A stretch of DNA of 64,000 nt from JANSWP01 sp041941305 (GTDB taxonomy: Bacteria; Bacteroidota; Bacteroidia; Chitinophagales; Saprospiraceae). Position numbers and translations under genes: made by a program. Positions 51,867-61,301 of this stretch are shown piece after piece. The notes below the pieces were generated by a model, which was not told the origin of the DNA, made no database searches, and saw nothing but the letters and a program-made list of their open reading frames with translations. Positions within the stretch are counted from its first letter, which is position 1; each line of letters begins with the position of its first letter. The stretch lies in assembly GCA_041941305.1 (NCBI GenBank), contig JBGTQJ010000007.1, positions 124,001-188,000 of the forward strand. The letters are read 5' to 3'.

Positions 51867-54800
51867 CAAATCAAAACCCAAAGGAACATATAGTACAATT
51901 GATTTTAGAGTCAAAAACAGAAGAAGCCATTGAACAAGTCTTGAATTGGGCTCAATCATTGGAGCACAAAGAAGCCATGCAGCTCATGCATATGCAAAAA
52001 GTATTATTAATTGAGGCAGAAGAGGAAAAAATAAATGGATCGAACTCAGCAGAAGAATATGAAACTGAGCTTAGGAATATAAACCAAGCCCTTTTAGAAG
52101 CTATCCGTGAATTGGAAATTGCTAATGCAGATTTTGCTTATGGGGAAGGGAGAGAAAAATTTGTTACTAAAAAAATCGAATCTCAACGAAAAGTAATCGA
52201 AATATCATTTCTTTTTGATGAAGAAGATCAAGTTCCAAGAAAATTATTCTTTAACGTCTTAAAATCTATTTCAAAAGAACTAAACATTATTTTTACTCCA
52301 ATCACGCATTCTAGTTGGATTGATAAAGATTTTAAAGAAATTGAAGACGAATTTGCTCAATATAATTACATCTTTCTTTTACTAGCTCCCAACCTTTTAA
52401 AAAATGGATTTTTTGAAACTAATTGGATAGAGCATTTAATAAAAATAAATGATGAAGAAGGAATACTATTTAGACCTGTCCTAATGGAAAAAATTTCCTT
52501 GGAAAAGGTTCCTTTTAATCTTTCATTTATTCAGCCAGATGAAAACACTCCGTTAATTTCAGAAAAAACTAACGAACCTGATGATGAAGCAATAAATAAA
52601 TTTATTGCCGAATTTAAAAGAAGTATTCAATTCGTATTTCAATCTGAAGAAAAGGACTTAAAAAACCCTACAAGAAAAGGCAATAATTCAAACCAATTCC
52701 GCCGCCCACTCGAGCTTGCCTTCCAAACGCGTCCGGTTCAAAACATCGTTCTTCAAAAAGATATTGCAGATGCCAATGCTTTCGCTCAATATGAAAAGTT
52801 CATGGCTTTTGAGCATAAATCCAGCAAAGGCAATGAATTTTTTCAAGACTTACTGCGCGACCTCAAAGACTACAATGATGATTATCGGGAATTGACCCGA
52901 ACCCTCCACAACAAAACATCCAAATATCAATTCCTGAAAATAGTGGATTATTTGGCTGGGGCCATTGAATCCAACTTCCACGATGAAGCACCAGCAAATT
53001 GGGAAGAAAAAAGGAAGTTATTTAGAAAAGAATTGGTGGAATACCGTGCAAATGGCAATCAACTCTTGCCCGATCTGCTTTCGGAAAATGTAATTCATGC
53101 ATTGCGTTATTTGCAGGAACCAAAGGAAAATCTTCCAGTTATCTCAGATGATTTTAGAAGGTTAATTTCTAAAAATGTACTAGGAGAGTCCGAATATGAT
53201 GATATTCTCTTTACGGAAAAAGTCTTTTTCTTTTTTAAAGATTTTGAATTTGAGGTTGAAAACCCACAAAATAGATCAGCCCTCTATGCCGCACTGTTAT
53301 TTGACCCAAAAGTAAAGGAGCTGTGGGATAGGTCAACTCCAGAAAAAGAAGGTGGTGTAAATCTCGTTCTGGAACCGGAAAACCAAATATCCAATTACCC
53401 AAAACACGATGCGGATATTCCTAAAGGGGCAGACAAACTCAACATCATGCCTGATGTTCGAGCCTTTGCACGCTTAATGGCTTCCAAAGATTTGAGGCCA
53501 CCACTTTCCATTGGAGTTTTTGGAAACTGGGGCTCTGGAAAGAGCTTCTTTATGGAAAAAATGGAGGAGGTAGTGAAGCGTTTGACAGATAGCGCTAAAG
53601 TGGGAGTTGAAGGGACCAATCACTATGTGAAGGATATTGTACAAATCAAATTCAATGCCTGGTACTACATTGATGCGAATCTTTGGGCAAGCTTGGTGAC
53701 GCATATTTTTGAACAATTATCGAAAGCCGTTGGCAATAAAACGGAAGAAGAAAAACGTGAAATTTTTGCCAGGCGACGACTCGCCGAAGCCTTGCAACAC
53801 CAAAATGCAATTTTGAAGGAAATTCAGGAGGCTGAAAAAGAAAAAGAAAGAATTCAGGCAGAGATCGATCTACCTCAGACCAATAGACGAAGAACGTCCG
53901 AATTGGAGAAGGCTCAAAAGGTTCAACAGAAAATCATTGACCAAGCCAATCGGGAAATCAACCGCATTCGGGAAAATCAAAAAATGCTGGAGGGACGCAT
54001 TACGATATATGAGAAGCGAAGAGGAGCCAAAGGCAGCGAAGATGCCCGGGCTTTGATGGCTTTATTTCAAGAGCTGAAAGGAATTGAGGAGGAAATCATT
54101 GCCCAAAATGGAAAAGTAGATGAGGAAAAAATAAAACGTAGAAAAGCAATCCTATCAAATATTAGAGCGCTGGAAATAAAGGATGAAAACATCCGGGGGC
54201 AACTATACGAAGATCTCGCCACGACCTATCACCTTATTGAAGAAGCAGAAATTGCCAAGCGGGAAGCTTTGAAAAATGTGGAGGAGGTGCAAAAGGAAAT
54301 TTCCGCCATTGAAACAGAACGCCTGAAACGACAGGATGAAATCCATAAAACTGCCTTGAATTTTGTAGTAGACCAAATCAGGGGTGATGATGAATTTCAG
54401 GGTTTTGTTAAAGAAGTGGTGAAAAAATTCAACGTTGCAGTGGGTAAGGATGAGAAAGGGAACAAAAAGGGCGATGAGGATATTTTAAAGGAAATAAAAA
54501 AAATGGGGACGGAAGAAATTCAGGGTATTTTGAATGAATACGATTCAACACGTCACCGATGGTTAAGTGTGTTTAATTTTTTGCAAAACCTCTCTCCCCT
54601 CTCTTGGATGCTACTCATCATATTCATTCTGATTCCTTTTGCAATGGCTGAATTTGTCCAAAGCTGGCAATATCTGGATGATGTATTGGACGACTGGATA
54701 GCACGAATTGCCGCTACATTTACTTCCATTGTTTTAGCCATTCAACAAATAAGCAAGCCTGCCAAAAAAGCAATGGAAGCCATAGATGAAGGCATTTCAT

Positions 54801-56344
54801 ATGTAGAAAAAGCAAAAAGTAAAATTGAAGAATTCGAAAAGCGAAAAAACGCTCGTATAGAAGTGCTGAAACAGCAATATGAAAAACTCTCCGAGCAACA
54901 GAAAGAAGCCCAGCAACGTCTGCAAAAAGCAAAAGAAGAGGTTGCAAAAATTCGTCAGGAAATACTCGAAATCAGTAAAGGCAAACGCCTGGCAAGCTTT
55001 ATCGAACGGAGACTGGGCAGTAATGACTATCAGCAACATTTGGGCTTAATTTCATTGATTCGACAAGATTTTGATAAGCTGAGTAAATACCTCAAACAAA
55101 AAATTGATGAGGTCAAAGAGGATCGAAAAATAGATCGCATCATCCTATACATAGATGACCTGGATCGTTGTCCTCCTGAAAAAGTCATTGAGGTTTTGCA
55201 GGCCATTCACTTGATTTTGGCATTTGACCTATTTGTCGTTGTAGTGGGGGTAGATGTACGTTGGGTTTCTCGTTCTTTGATGAAACGTTACCCGGAAATG
55301 TTGCGCGCCTTTCAGGCAAATGGTGAAAATGCTCAAAAAACACCCGAATTTGCCAAATCCTTAAAGGGCAATGCTACTCCTTATGACTATCTCGAAAAAA
55401 TTTTCCAGATCCCATTTAAAATTAAAGATTTGGAAGACGATGACAAGGAAAGCTATATTGAAAAATTGTTGGGTGATGAAGTAGTAGATGATATTGTGAT
55501 TGAAGCAACCGAAATTCAGAGTCCCTTATCAGGAGAGGCTGAAGAGACAGATAATGTTCCAAATCTTCTTTTAGGAACTTCTGGACATGAGGAAAAAGAA
55601 CTTGAGCAAAGCCAAGAGTCTAAAACAATTGAAGATTTAGCAAAAGAAGGTTTGGAAAAAACAAATGTCCAATTGAAAGAGAACGAGCGAATTGAGCAAA
55701 CAAATGAGATCGTCGAAGAAGAAGATACCCTCTCTGAAGGAATTGATGAGGAAATTCAAAAATTGGAAGAGGAGATAAATTTACTGAATGAAGAGGAGGT
55801 CAATGAAGAAGAGCAAATCGAAGAAGAAATCGTAACGGAGGTTTTAAACATGGAACCCGTCAAAATTAGCCAATCCGAATTTGAATTCTTAAAAATACTC
55901 ACGCCTATATTGGGAGATTCTCCACGTGCTATCAAACGATTCATTAATGTTTATAGACTTATCAAATCCAATGACAATTGGAAGTTGGAAAACAGACAGC
56001 CCTACTACCGGGAAGTATTGGTTTTGTTGAGTATTGTAACCACTGCGCCTACCCTTTCCCAGGATTTCTTTGAAGTGCTAATAAATGAACCTAACCGACA
56101 GATGGATTTTGATGATTTCGTAAAAAAACTCAAACAATATGCAGCTTTTGGAAAGATTACTGCTGCGCCAGAGCAGCATGAAAGATTGATAGAAGAACTC
56201 AGCAGCTTGATCAACTTTTTTACGAATCTTCCAAAGGATGAAGCTAAATCTAAATTGATTCGAGAAGTAGGGCAATTGGAAATTGAACGTTTTCAAAATC
56301 TGGTTCCCCTGGTCTCTCGATTTTCTTTTAGAGCAATTGAATAG
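51863..56344 (+). CDS. Giant EAD11-like/TIR-like/KAP NTPase
   Basis: A 1493-residue multidomain protein. Residues about 5-86 are helical and EAD11-like (IVQLILESKTEEAI and ELRNINQALLEAIREL). About 108-255 looks like a TIR-type domain: strand VIEISFLF, helix, strand, EIEDEFAQYNYIFLLLAPNLL, then Glu in TNWIEH and a strand RPVLM. After a helical linker, a KAP-family P-loop NTPase follows: Walker A FGNWGSGKS (about 553-561), long coiled coils (about 640-860 and 970-1045), two membrane helices (about 912-965), Walker B LYIDDLDRCPPE (about 1093-1104), an acidic Glu-rich insert and a C-terminal GDSPRAIKRFIN. KAP proteins with inserted membrane helices sit at the inner membrane. The domain mix suggests an NLR-like immune sensor, which is inference. 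Confidence 0.78.
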   Translation: MTNQNPKEHIVQLILESKTEEAIEQVLNWAQSLEHKEAMQLMHMQKVLLIEAEEEKINGSNSAEEYETELRNINQALLEAIRELEIANADFAYGEGREKFVTKKIESQRKVIEISFLFDEEDQVPRKLFFNVLKSISKELNIIFTPITHSSWIDKDFKEIEDEFAQYNYIFLLLAPNLLKNGFFETNWIEHLIKINDEEGILFRPVLMEKISLEKVPFNLSFIQPDENTPLISEKTNEPDDEAINKFIAEFKRSIQFVFQSEEKDLKNPTRKGNNSNQFRRPLELAFQTRPVQNIVLQKDIADANAFAQYEKFMAFEHKSSKGNEFFQDLLRDLKDYNDDYRELTRTLHNKTSKYQFLKIVDYLAGAIESNFHDEAPANWEEKRKLFRKELVEYRANGNQLLPDLLSENVIHALRYLQEPKENLPVISDDFRRLISKNVLGESEYDDILFTEKVFFFFKDFEFEVENPQNRSALYAALLFDPKVKELWDRSTPEKEGGVNLVLEPENQISNYPKHDADIPKGADKLNIMPDVRAFARLMASKDLRPPLSIGVFGNWGSGKSFFMEKMEEVVKRLTDSAKVGVEGTNHYVKDIVQIKFNAWYYIDANLWASLVTHIFEQLSKAVGNKTEEEKREIFARRRLAEALQHQNAILKEIQEAEKEKERIQAEIDLPQTNRRRTSELEKAQKVQQKIIDQANREINRIRENQKMLEGRITIYEKRRGAKGSEDARALMALFQELKGIEEEIIAQNGKVDEEKIKRRKAILSNIRALEIKDENIRGQLYEDLATTYHLIEEAEIAKREALKNVEEVQKEISAIETERLKRQDEIHKTALNFVVDQIRGDDEFQGFVKEVVKKFNVAVGKDEKGNKKGDEDILKEIKKMGTEEIQGILNEYDSTRHRWLSVFNFLQNLSPLSWMLLIIFILIPFAMAEFVQSWQYLDDVLDDWIARIAATFTSIVLAIQQISKPAKKAMEAIDEGISYVEKAKSKIEEFEKRKNARIEVLKQQYEKLSEQQKEAQQRLQKAKEEVAKIRQEILEISKGKRLASFIERRLGSNDYQQHLGLISLIRQDFDKLSKYLKQKIDEVKEDRKIDRIILYIDDLDRCPPEKVIEVLQAIHLILAFDLFVVVVGVDVRWVSRSLMKRYPEMLRAFQANGENAQKTPEFAKSLKGNATPYDYLEKIFQIPFKIKDLEDDDKESYIEKLLGDEVVDDIVIEATEIQSPLSGEAEETDNVPNLLLGTSGHEEKELEQSQESKTIEDLAKEGLEKTNVQLKENERIEQTNEIVEEEDTLSEGIDEEIQKLEEEINLLNEEEVNEEEQIEEEIVTEVLNMEPVKISQSEFEFLKILTPILGDSPRAIKRFINVYRLIKSNDNWKLENRQPYYREVLVLLSIVTTAPTLSQDFFEVLINEPNRQMDFDDFVKKLKQYAAFGKITAAPEQHERLIEELSSLINFFTNLPKDEAKSKLIREVGQLEIERFQNLVPLVSRFSFRAIE

Positions 56345-56381
56345 TTTTGTTTCACTATTTTTTAAAGAAACTTTAACCACC

Positions 56382-56389
56382 TACCTTTG
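56382..56389 (+). promoter_or_regulatory. -7 box (TACCTTTG) upstream of the LolA-like gene
   Basis: Matches TAnnTTTG but lies 90 bases before the ATG at 56480, with no well-spaced -33 TTTG. Weak support. Confidence 0.35.
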
Positions 56390-56479
56390 TTGCAAAATCA
56401 ATTTAGATTCGTCTCTATCGTTGAAAGGTAGTGAACATTTAAGGCGTTATATCACCTTTTTCAAAAAACAACAATGATT

Positions 56480-57157
56480 ATGAAAAAGATATTTTTAACT
56501 GGTTTTTTGGCTGCAATGATGATTACTGTTTTTGCACAGAATAGAGATTTCACCAATGCTGAAGATACCGACCCGGCTGCAAAAGCAATACTTGACAAAC
56601 TGAAAGCCAAATACGATTCCTATAAAACTTTGGAAGCTGAATTTGCCATCGAAATAGAAATTCCCGAACAACCAAAAGAAGTGCAAACTGGTAAATTGCA
56701 ACAAGAGGGCGAAAAATACAGATTGAATCTTGAAGGACAGACGATTGTTTCAGACGGTGTAACGCTCTGGTACTATTTGGAACATCGAAATGAAGTTCAA
56801 ATAAATGACGTAGACGAAGGAGATGGTGGCGACATCATGTCTCCAAAGGATTTGATGCGCATTTATGAATCTGAAGATTATGTATATTTTTTGATGAATG
56901 AATTTTCAGAAGACGGCACTATCGTTCAGCAAATTGAGTTCAAGCCGTTAGATACAGATTCAGAATACTCAAAGTTGCGATTGACAGTTGACAAAAAAGC
57001 CAATATGATTGCTCGTATCAAAGCTTTCAGCAAGGACGGCTCGAGGTACACATTTAAGCTGAATAAAGTAAGTCCCAATAAAGCTTATGATGCTTCTTTA
57101 TTTGAATTTAAAAAATCTGAATGCCCGGATTGTGAGTGGGTAAATTTGAAATTGTAG
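56480..57157 (+). CDS. LolA-like outer-membrane lipoprotein carrier
   Basis: A 225-residue secreted protein from the ATG at 56480 (signal peptide ending VFAQN); the ATG at 56474 is a less likely start. It resembles LolA/LolB-like carriers. An N-terminal helix precedes SYKTLEAEFAIEIEIPEQ, and the half-barrel core reads TGKLQQEGEKYRLNLEGQTI, then SDGVTLWYYLEHRNEVQIN, with later strands KLRLTVDKKANMIARIK. LolA carries lipoproteins across the periplasm to the outer membrane. Placement after the KAP operon is probably coincidental. Confidence 0.8.
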   Translation: MKKIFLTGFLAAMMITVFAQNRDFTNAEDTDPAAKAILDKLKAKYDSYKTLEAEFAIEIEIPEQPKEVQTGKLQQEGEKYRLNLEGQTIVSDGVTLWYYLEHRNEVQINDVDEGDGGDIMSPKDLMRIYESEDYVYFLMNEFSEDGTIVQQIEFKPLDTDSEYSKLRLTVDKKANMIARIKAFSKDGSRYTFKLNKVSPNKAYDASLFEFKKSECPDCEWVNLKL

Positions 57158-57303
57158 AAAACAGGTATATTGGTGGTCTTTCATTGTGTTTAATAATACA
57201 TTTTATTTTACCCAGGCACTGCAATATCATAATGTTACAAAAAAAAATGGGTTGTTCTGAACAATTTTAAACCCCGCTACATAATGATACCAAAAGGGCA
57301 CCC

Positions 57304-57528
57304 ATGACATATCGAGAATTTTTCAAACAGTTCAATCAATCTGCACCCTCCTTACAATCGGAAGCGGTCAAGCTTACCGAAAATATGGAACAAGCAAGAG
57401 AACTATACCAAGAAACTGCTCACAAAGCCTTGAAACGCCGCCGAGAAATTTCGGAGCATTCTGATTTCCAAAATTGGGCTGGCAAACTCATGCGCAATAT
57501 TTCAACTAAAAGATCCCGAAAACTTTAA
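57304..57528 (+). CDS. Short sigma-70 region-2-like protein
   Basis: A 74-residue protein. LQSEAVKLTENMEQARELYQ followed by ETAHKALKRRREI and NWAGKLMRNIST matches the start of ECF sigma region 2 (the usual LTRNEADAEDLVQET and LxTIMRN blocks) but ends before region 4. It is either a degraded sigma gene or a small regulator that uses region 2 only. No FecR-type partner is adjacent; the FecR gene at 29367 lacks a sigma neighbour. Confidence 0.5.
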   Translation: MTYREFFKQFNQSAPSLQSEAVKLTENMEQARELYQETAHKALKRRREISEHSDFQNWAGKLMRNISTKRSRKL

Positions 57529-57732
57529 GTTTTTAAACAAACTCTTAATTACTTCCGCCCTGCATTATTCATCTTAAATAAATTCATTTTATAGAATAGA
57601 AAGTTTACCTGCATTAGTATTTTATCCTAATTACCATGTTCTCCCATTTTGGGCGTTTGACTTGCGGAAAGTCACATCAAAAAACCGAATTTCCCTGTAT
57701 TTCCTCAGATAGTTTACCAAAAATCCACTAGA

Positions 57733-57804
57733 CGGGGACACTCACAAAACACTTGTATTTGGTATCTCGTAATCTAACAGGCACAAGTGGAAATAGTGTC
57801 CCCG
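57733..57804. repeat. Nested inverted repeat with GGGGACACT arms
   Basis: Outer arms cggggacact (57733-57742) and agtgtccccg (57795-57804) are exact complements, and inner arms cacttgt (57750-57756) and acaagtg (57783-57789) also pair. GGGGACACT-type hairpins are typical REP-like elements in many bacteria and often depend on a TnpA/RAYT-type transposase encoded elsewhere. Confidence 0.7.
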
Positions 57805-58067
57805 CATACAGTGGTACTGCTTTCCAATCAATTAAACACACCCACTTTGAGTTTTTAACCTAAAGGATTTCACTTATACCAATACCAGATAACATATAAC
57901 TCTCCGAGTTTTTTATTTCCATCCCATATTTGTTTAGAAATAATGTGTTTTTTTCTGAAAATGAGTTTTCTTTGTCGCCATACGCATACTGGGAGGAATA
58001 ATAACTTTCTTATCCTTATCCTTTTTCAACCAAACGATTTTATGAGGCAACCAGGGTTAAAGCAAAA

Positions 58068-58087
58068 AACTAAATAGCTATTTAGTT
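58068..58087. promoter_or_regulatory. Perfect 20-bp palindrome upstream of the SBF transporter
   Basis: aactaaatagctatttagtt is fully self-complementary with no loop and lies 30 bases before the ATG at 58117. Perfect AT-rich palindromes of this size often are operators for dimeric regulators, but no binding data exist. Confidence 0.5.
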
Positions 58088-58116
58088 GCCCGGAAATCAT
58101 GATCTAAAACTTTTTT

Positions 58117-59025
58117 ATGGAGAGCATTGATGCCATAAAAATAAACATGAGTAATGACCAGCTTTTCATCTTGAATCTATGCCTGGCATTCTTGATGTTT
58201 GGAATAGCATTGGATATTAAACTCTCAGATTTCAAGAGAGTCGTACAAAAACCCAAATCCCCTTTAGTAGGTCTGGTTTCCGAATATTTGCTCTTACCCA
58301 TCATCGCTTTAATACTCATTTTTCTTTTTGAGCCAGCACCCAGTCTTGCCCTGGGAATGATATTGTTATCTACTTGCCCGGGAGGTTCGACTTCTAATTA
58401 TATGGTTCATCTGGCAAAAGCCAATACTGCGTTGTCCGTTACCCTCACATCAATAACCACTTTGGGTGCCATCGTTATTACACCTTTGGTTTTCATGTAC
58501 TTGTCTGGATGGGTTCCAGGAGCTGAAAATTTGCAAACCTCCATATATGTAGAGCCCAAACAAATGGTAAAAACAATTATCCAATTGATTTTGATTCCGG
58601 TAAGTTTGGGCATGTTTGTGAGCTATAAATTTCCCAATTTTACCCAAAAAATCGAAAAGCCAGTCAGATATCTTTCCTTGCTTATTTTCCTAAGCTTCGT
58701 CGTATTTGCAGTAATTGGCAATTGGAGTAAAATAAAGGATTTTCTTCACGTTGTTTTCCTTTTGGTTTTTTTGCACAACGGTTTGGCCCTTGCTACGGGC
58801 TACTATTTCTCAAAACTAAACAAGTTACCTGAAAATGATGCCCGCGCCATTTCCATAGAAACCGGTATCCAAAATTCAGGTTTGGGACTCATTCTCACAC
58901 TCAATTTCTTTTCTGATCTCGGTGGCATGGCTATCATCGTCGCCTGGTGGGGTGTTTGGCATTTAATTACAGGGTTCGCACTGGCGATGTTTTGGAGCAG
59001 GAGGCAGTTAGCAGGAGGCAGTTAG
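58117..59025 (+). CDS. Bile acid:sodium symporter-family (SBF) transporter
   Basis: A 302-residue protein with about nine to ten membrane helices. The SBF fold is seen in FGIALDIKLSDFKRV (helix 2), the CPGGSTSNYMVHLAKAN crossover loop (about residues 88-104) that binds Na+, and ISIETGIQNSGLGLIL (about 248-262), the second crossover with its Glu. It probably imports an organic anion with sodium. The last few codons run into a tandem repeat (gcaggaggcagttagcag), so the C-terminus may have been replaced by repeat sequence. Confidence 0.85.
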   Translation: MESIDAIKINMSNDQLFILNLCLAFLMFGIALDIKLSDFKRVVQKPKSPLVGLVSEYLLLPIIALILIFLFEPAPSLALGMILLSTCPGGSTSNYMVHLAKANTALSVTLTSITTLGAIVITPLVFMYLSGWVPGAENLQTSIYVEPKQMVKTIIQLILIPVSLGMFVSYKFPNFTQKIEKPVRYLSLLIFLSFVVFAVIGNWSKIKDFLHVVFLLVFLHNGLALATGYYFSKLNKLPENDARAISIETGIQNSGLGLILTLNFFSDLGGMAIIVAWWGVWHLITGFALAMFWSRRQLAGGS

Positions 59026-59215
59026 CAGTGGGCAGTTTATCTCATTGGGGTTCTCGGTTCTCAGTTCTTGATTCTTGATTATGGAACTTCTTCTCTCATA
59101 CCTTTTCATTTATTTCTGCTTTTTTAAAAGGAAAAATGCAGTGGAGCATTCATTCAAAATTCAATAAATTATTGTTAATCAGCATACTGCTATCTACCTA
59201 CTGCCAACTTTTTTA
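58998..59215. repeat. Tandem and inverted GCAGTTAGCAG-type repeats
   Basis: ggcagttagcaggaggcagttagcag is tandem near 59003-59027, and actgctatctacctactgccaac at about 59187-59210 is its rough complement. It overlaps the end of the SBF gene. Similar cagt/ctgc runs appear at about 48446-48470. Confidence 0.55.
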
Positions 59216-59251
59216 TTATTTTTAGAACAACAATCACCAAAGCTGGCAATT

Positions 59252-59848
59252 ATGAAATCTAAATTTACCCGACACCTGCTGATTTTCCTTGCCATTATTT
59301 TTTCAACCCACCTCTTTGGAAATATTGGAAAGGGCTATTTAATTACCCTTGATGGCAAAAATATTACCGGAAAAATCAAAAACATTTATTTTTCTGAATG
59401 GTACGCTTCCCTCACTTTTGAAAATGATTTTGGGAATTCTTACAGTATTCACCCTGCTACCATTTTGGGCTTTGTTTTCAAAAAGGAAAATGAAGATGTT
59501 GTGTTTGAAAGCAAACTCATAAGGGGTAGTTGGGTATTCTTAAGAATTGTGGAGAAGGGTCCTGGATTGACGCTGTATCGAAGTACAGAAAGGACTACAG
59601 AGCTGGTCAAAGTGAGCAATGAATCGATTGTCACTGACAAGAAAATCGATGAAATGTGGCTCCAGTTTTATCGAAAACGCCCCTTTAGAGTTTACCGGAT
59701 GACCTATAAAAAAGTATTGAAAAAGAAATTATCTGCTTTTCCAACGCTGGCACAAATGATTGGTAAACAGGGATATAAATATCGCGATCTTACTAAAATT
59801 GTAACTTTATATAATGAGTTATATATGAAAGGTGAGAAACGATTGTAA
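59252..59848 (+). CDS. Secreted hypothetical protein
   Basis: A 198-residue protein with a signal peptide (LLIFLAIIFSTHLFGN). The mature part begins with strands (KGYLITLDGKNITGKIKNIYF) and continues with beta-rich segments, ending in a basic helical tail. It may be a small periplasmic or outer-membrane-associated protein. No family is recognised. A terminator follows at 59882. Confidence 0.65.
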   Translation: MKSKFTRHLLIFLAIIFSTHLFGNIGKGYLITLDGKNITGKIKNIYFSEWYASLTFENDFGNSYSIHPATILGFVFKKENEDVVFESKLIRGSWVFLRIVEKGPGLTLYRSTERTTELVKVSNESIVTDKKIDEMWLQFYRKRPFRVYRMTYKKVLKKKLSAFPTLAQMIGKQGYKYRDLTKIVTLYNELYMKGEKRL

Positions 59849-59881
59849 ATTAGTGCCACTATTATTTTGAATTTGAAAATG

Positions 59882-59923
59882 AAGCCTGGAGTTTTCCAAA
59901 TTTCAAAAGCTCCAGGCTTTTTT
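59882..59923 (+). terminator. Rho-independent terminator
   Basis: aagcctggag pairs with ctccaggctt (59910-59919) around an 18-base loop, and a T run follows. It lies 34 bases after the stop at 59848. Confidence 0.85.
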
Positions 59924-60028
59924 ATGTAAAATGCTGAATTGTCAAGTGGTCTAATTCTACATTAAACAATAAGACGATGAGGCAATTCCCATGTGGTATC
60001 CATTTTTTGGAAAAAAACCTGATACAGT

Positions 60029-60691
60029 TTGGAACCCTTTTTTAGTGGACTCTATTTTGGACTATTCCTGGCTATTTTAATGGGACCTTTGCTATTTGCA
60101 CTTGTCCAAACAAGCCTGGAGGAGGGATTCCGCGCCGGATTCGCTGTAGGGATGGGCATTTGGATAAGTGATGTCCTGTTTGTCATTTGCGCGGTTTTTG
60201 GGGTTTCTTATATTTTGGCAATCATTAAATGGGAGGGCTTTGCACTTACGCTTGGTATTGCAGGAACCATTATACTATTTGCCGTTGGCTTGGGATTGAT
60301 TTTGATAAAGCCTCCCGTTCTGGACGATTTGGAAAAAGCCAGAATTCGATATTCTTCTTATTTCTCCCTTTGGTTAAAAGGGTTCTTGATCAACACCGTC
60401 AATCCATTTACTTTCTTATTTTGGTTCATTATCGCTTCAGCAAAAGCTGCCGAATACAAGAACCTGGAGGGAGGTTTTGGAAAATTCTATTTGGGCATTC
60501 TGACCACTATTTTCCTTACTGATTTCCTAAAGATAGCTTTGGCAAAATGGATTCAACCCTGGCTAAAAGTTAAATATATTTTATTGATGCGGAAAATTGC
60601 CGGTAGTGCTTTGATAATACTTGGGATTGGGCTTCTTATCCGATCCTGGCTACTTTTTCAAGGAAAAATAGAAGTCACCGGAGGATTTTAA
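60029..60691 (+). CDS. LysE-family exporter
   Basis: A 220-residue protein with six predicted membrane helices. The start appears to be TTG at 60029, because no ATG precedes the conserved first helix (GPLLFALVQTSLEEGFRAGF). The LysE/RhtB fold is also seen in GMGIWISDVLFVICAVFGVS and FLINTVNPFTFLFWF. LysE proteins export amino acids or homoserine lactones; substrate unknown. Confidence 0.83.
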   Translation: MEPFFSGLYFGLFLAILMGPLLFALVQTSLEEGFRAGFAVGMGIWISDVLFVICAVFGVSYILAIIKWEGFALTLGIAGTIILFAVGLGLILIKPPVLDDLEKARIRYSSYFSLWLKGFLINTVNPFTFLFWFIIASAKAAEYKNLEGGFGKFYLGILTTIFLTDFLKIALAKWIQPWLKVKYILLMRKIAGSALIILGIGLLIRSWLLFQGKIEVTGGF

Positions 60692-60741
60692 TAACCTTGG
60701 CAAATGCTCACCGTTGACCGTCTGCCGTCAACCATATTATT

Positions 60742-61056
60742 ATGATAATTTCAACAACAGATTTTATTCCTGGAAAAGAAATTGTAGAAGTCATCGACAT
60801 AGCAAGGGGAAGCACAGTACGTGCAAGGAACATTGGTCGCGATATTTTTGCAGGACTTCGAAACATTGTCGGGGGAGAAATATCTGAATATACCAAAATG
60901 ATGGCAGAAGCTCGCGAACATGCAATTGAAAGAATGATAGCAGATGCTGAAAGAATAGGCGCCGACGCAGTTATCAATGTGCGATTTGCCACTGCTGCCA
61001 CCATGAATATGGCTTCAGAAGTGCTGGCTTATGGCACTGCAGTAAAATTGAAATAG
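60742..61056 (+). CDS. YbjQ-family (heavy-metal-binding-like) protein
   Basis: A 104-residue protein of the YbjQ/DUF74 family, with FIPGKEIVEVIDIARGSTVRA, the central GGEISEYTKMMAEAREHAIE and the GADAVINVRFATA block. It is usually a pentamer with a metal-binding pocket; exact function is uncertain. The start lies about 50 bases after the LysE gene. Confidence 0.88.
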   Translation: MIISTTDFIPGKEIVEVIDIARGSTVRARNIGRDIFAGLRNIVGGEISEYTKMMAEAREHAIERMIADAERIGADAVINVRFATAATMNMASEVLAYGTAVKLK

Positions 61057-61276
61057 AAGGATCATTTCTCAAAAGAAGACTTTTGAACAAACTCTATTTT
61101 TATCAAACTTCCGATAAGAATCAATATACCTGTTAGAATAATCATGGGTAATGGTTTTTAATGAATGATTAGGGGGTTTATTAATTAGTGTTTTTTGGCA
61201 AAAAATTGTTACCAGAGCATTCAAATTTTTTAAATTAATTAGCAATTTTCTCACAAAAAGAAATCTCTTGAATCCC

Positions 61277-61284
61277 TATTTTTG
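61277..61284 (+). promoter_or_regulatory. -7 box (TATTTTTG) upstream of the S46 peptidase
   Basis: Matches TAnnTTTG and lies 17 bases before the ATG at 61302. No clear -33 TTTG at optimal spacing. Confidence 0.45.
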
Positions 61285-61301
61285 CCAAAAATTTTAAAAT
61301 A

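Larger units (their letters stand above)
57529..58116. other. Intergenic region with two palindromes
   Basis: About 590 bases. It contains the nested inverted repeat at 57733-57804 and the perfect palindrome at 58068-58087. I see no gene. The rest is AT-rich sequence without recognised motifs. Confidence 0.55.
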
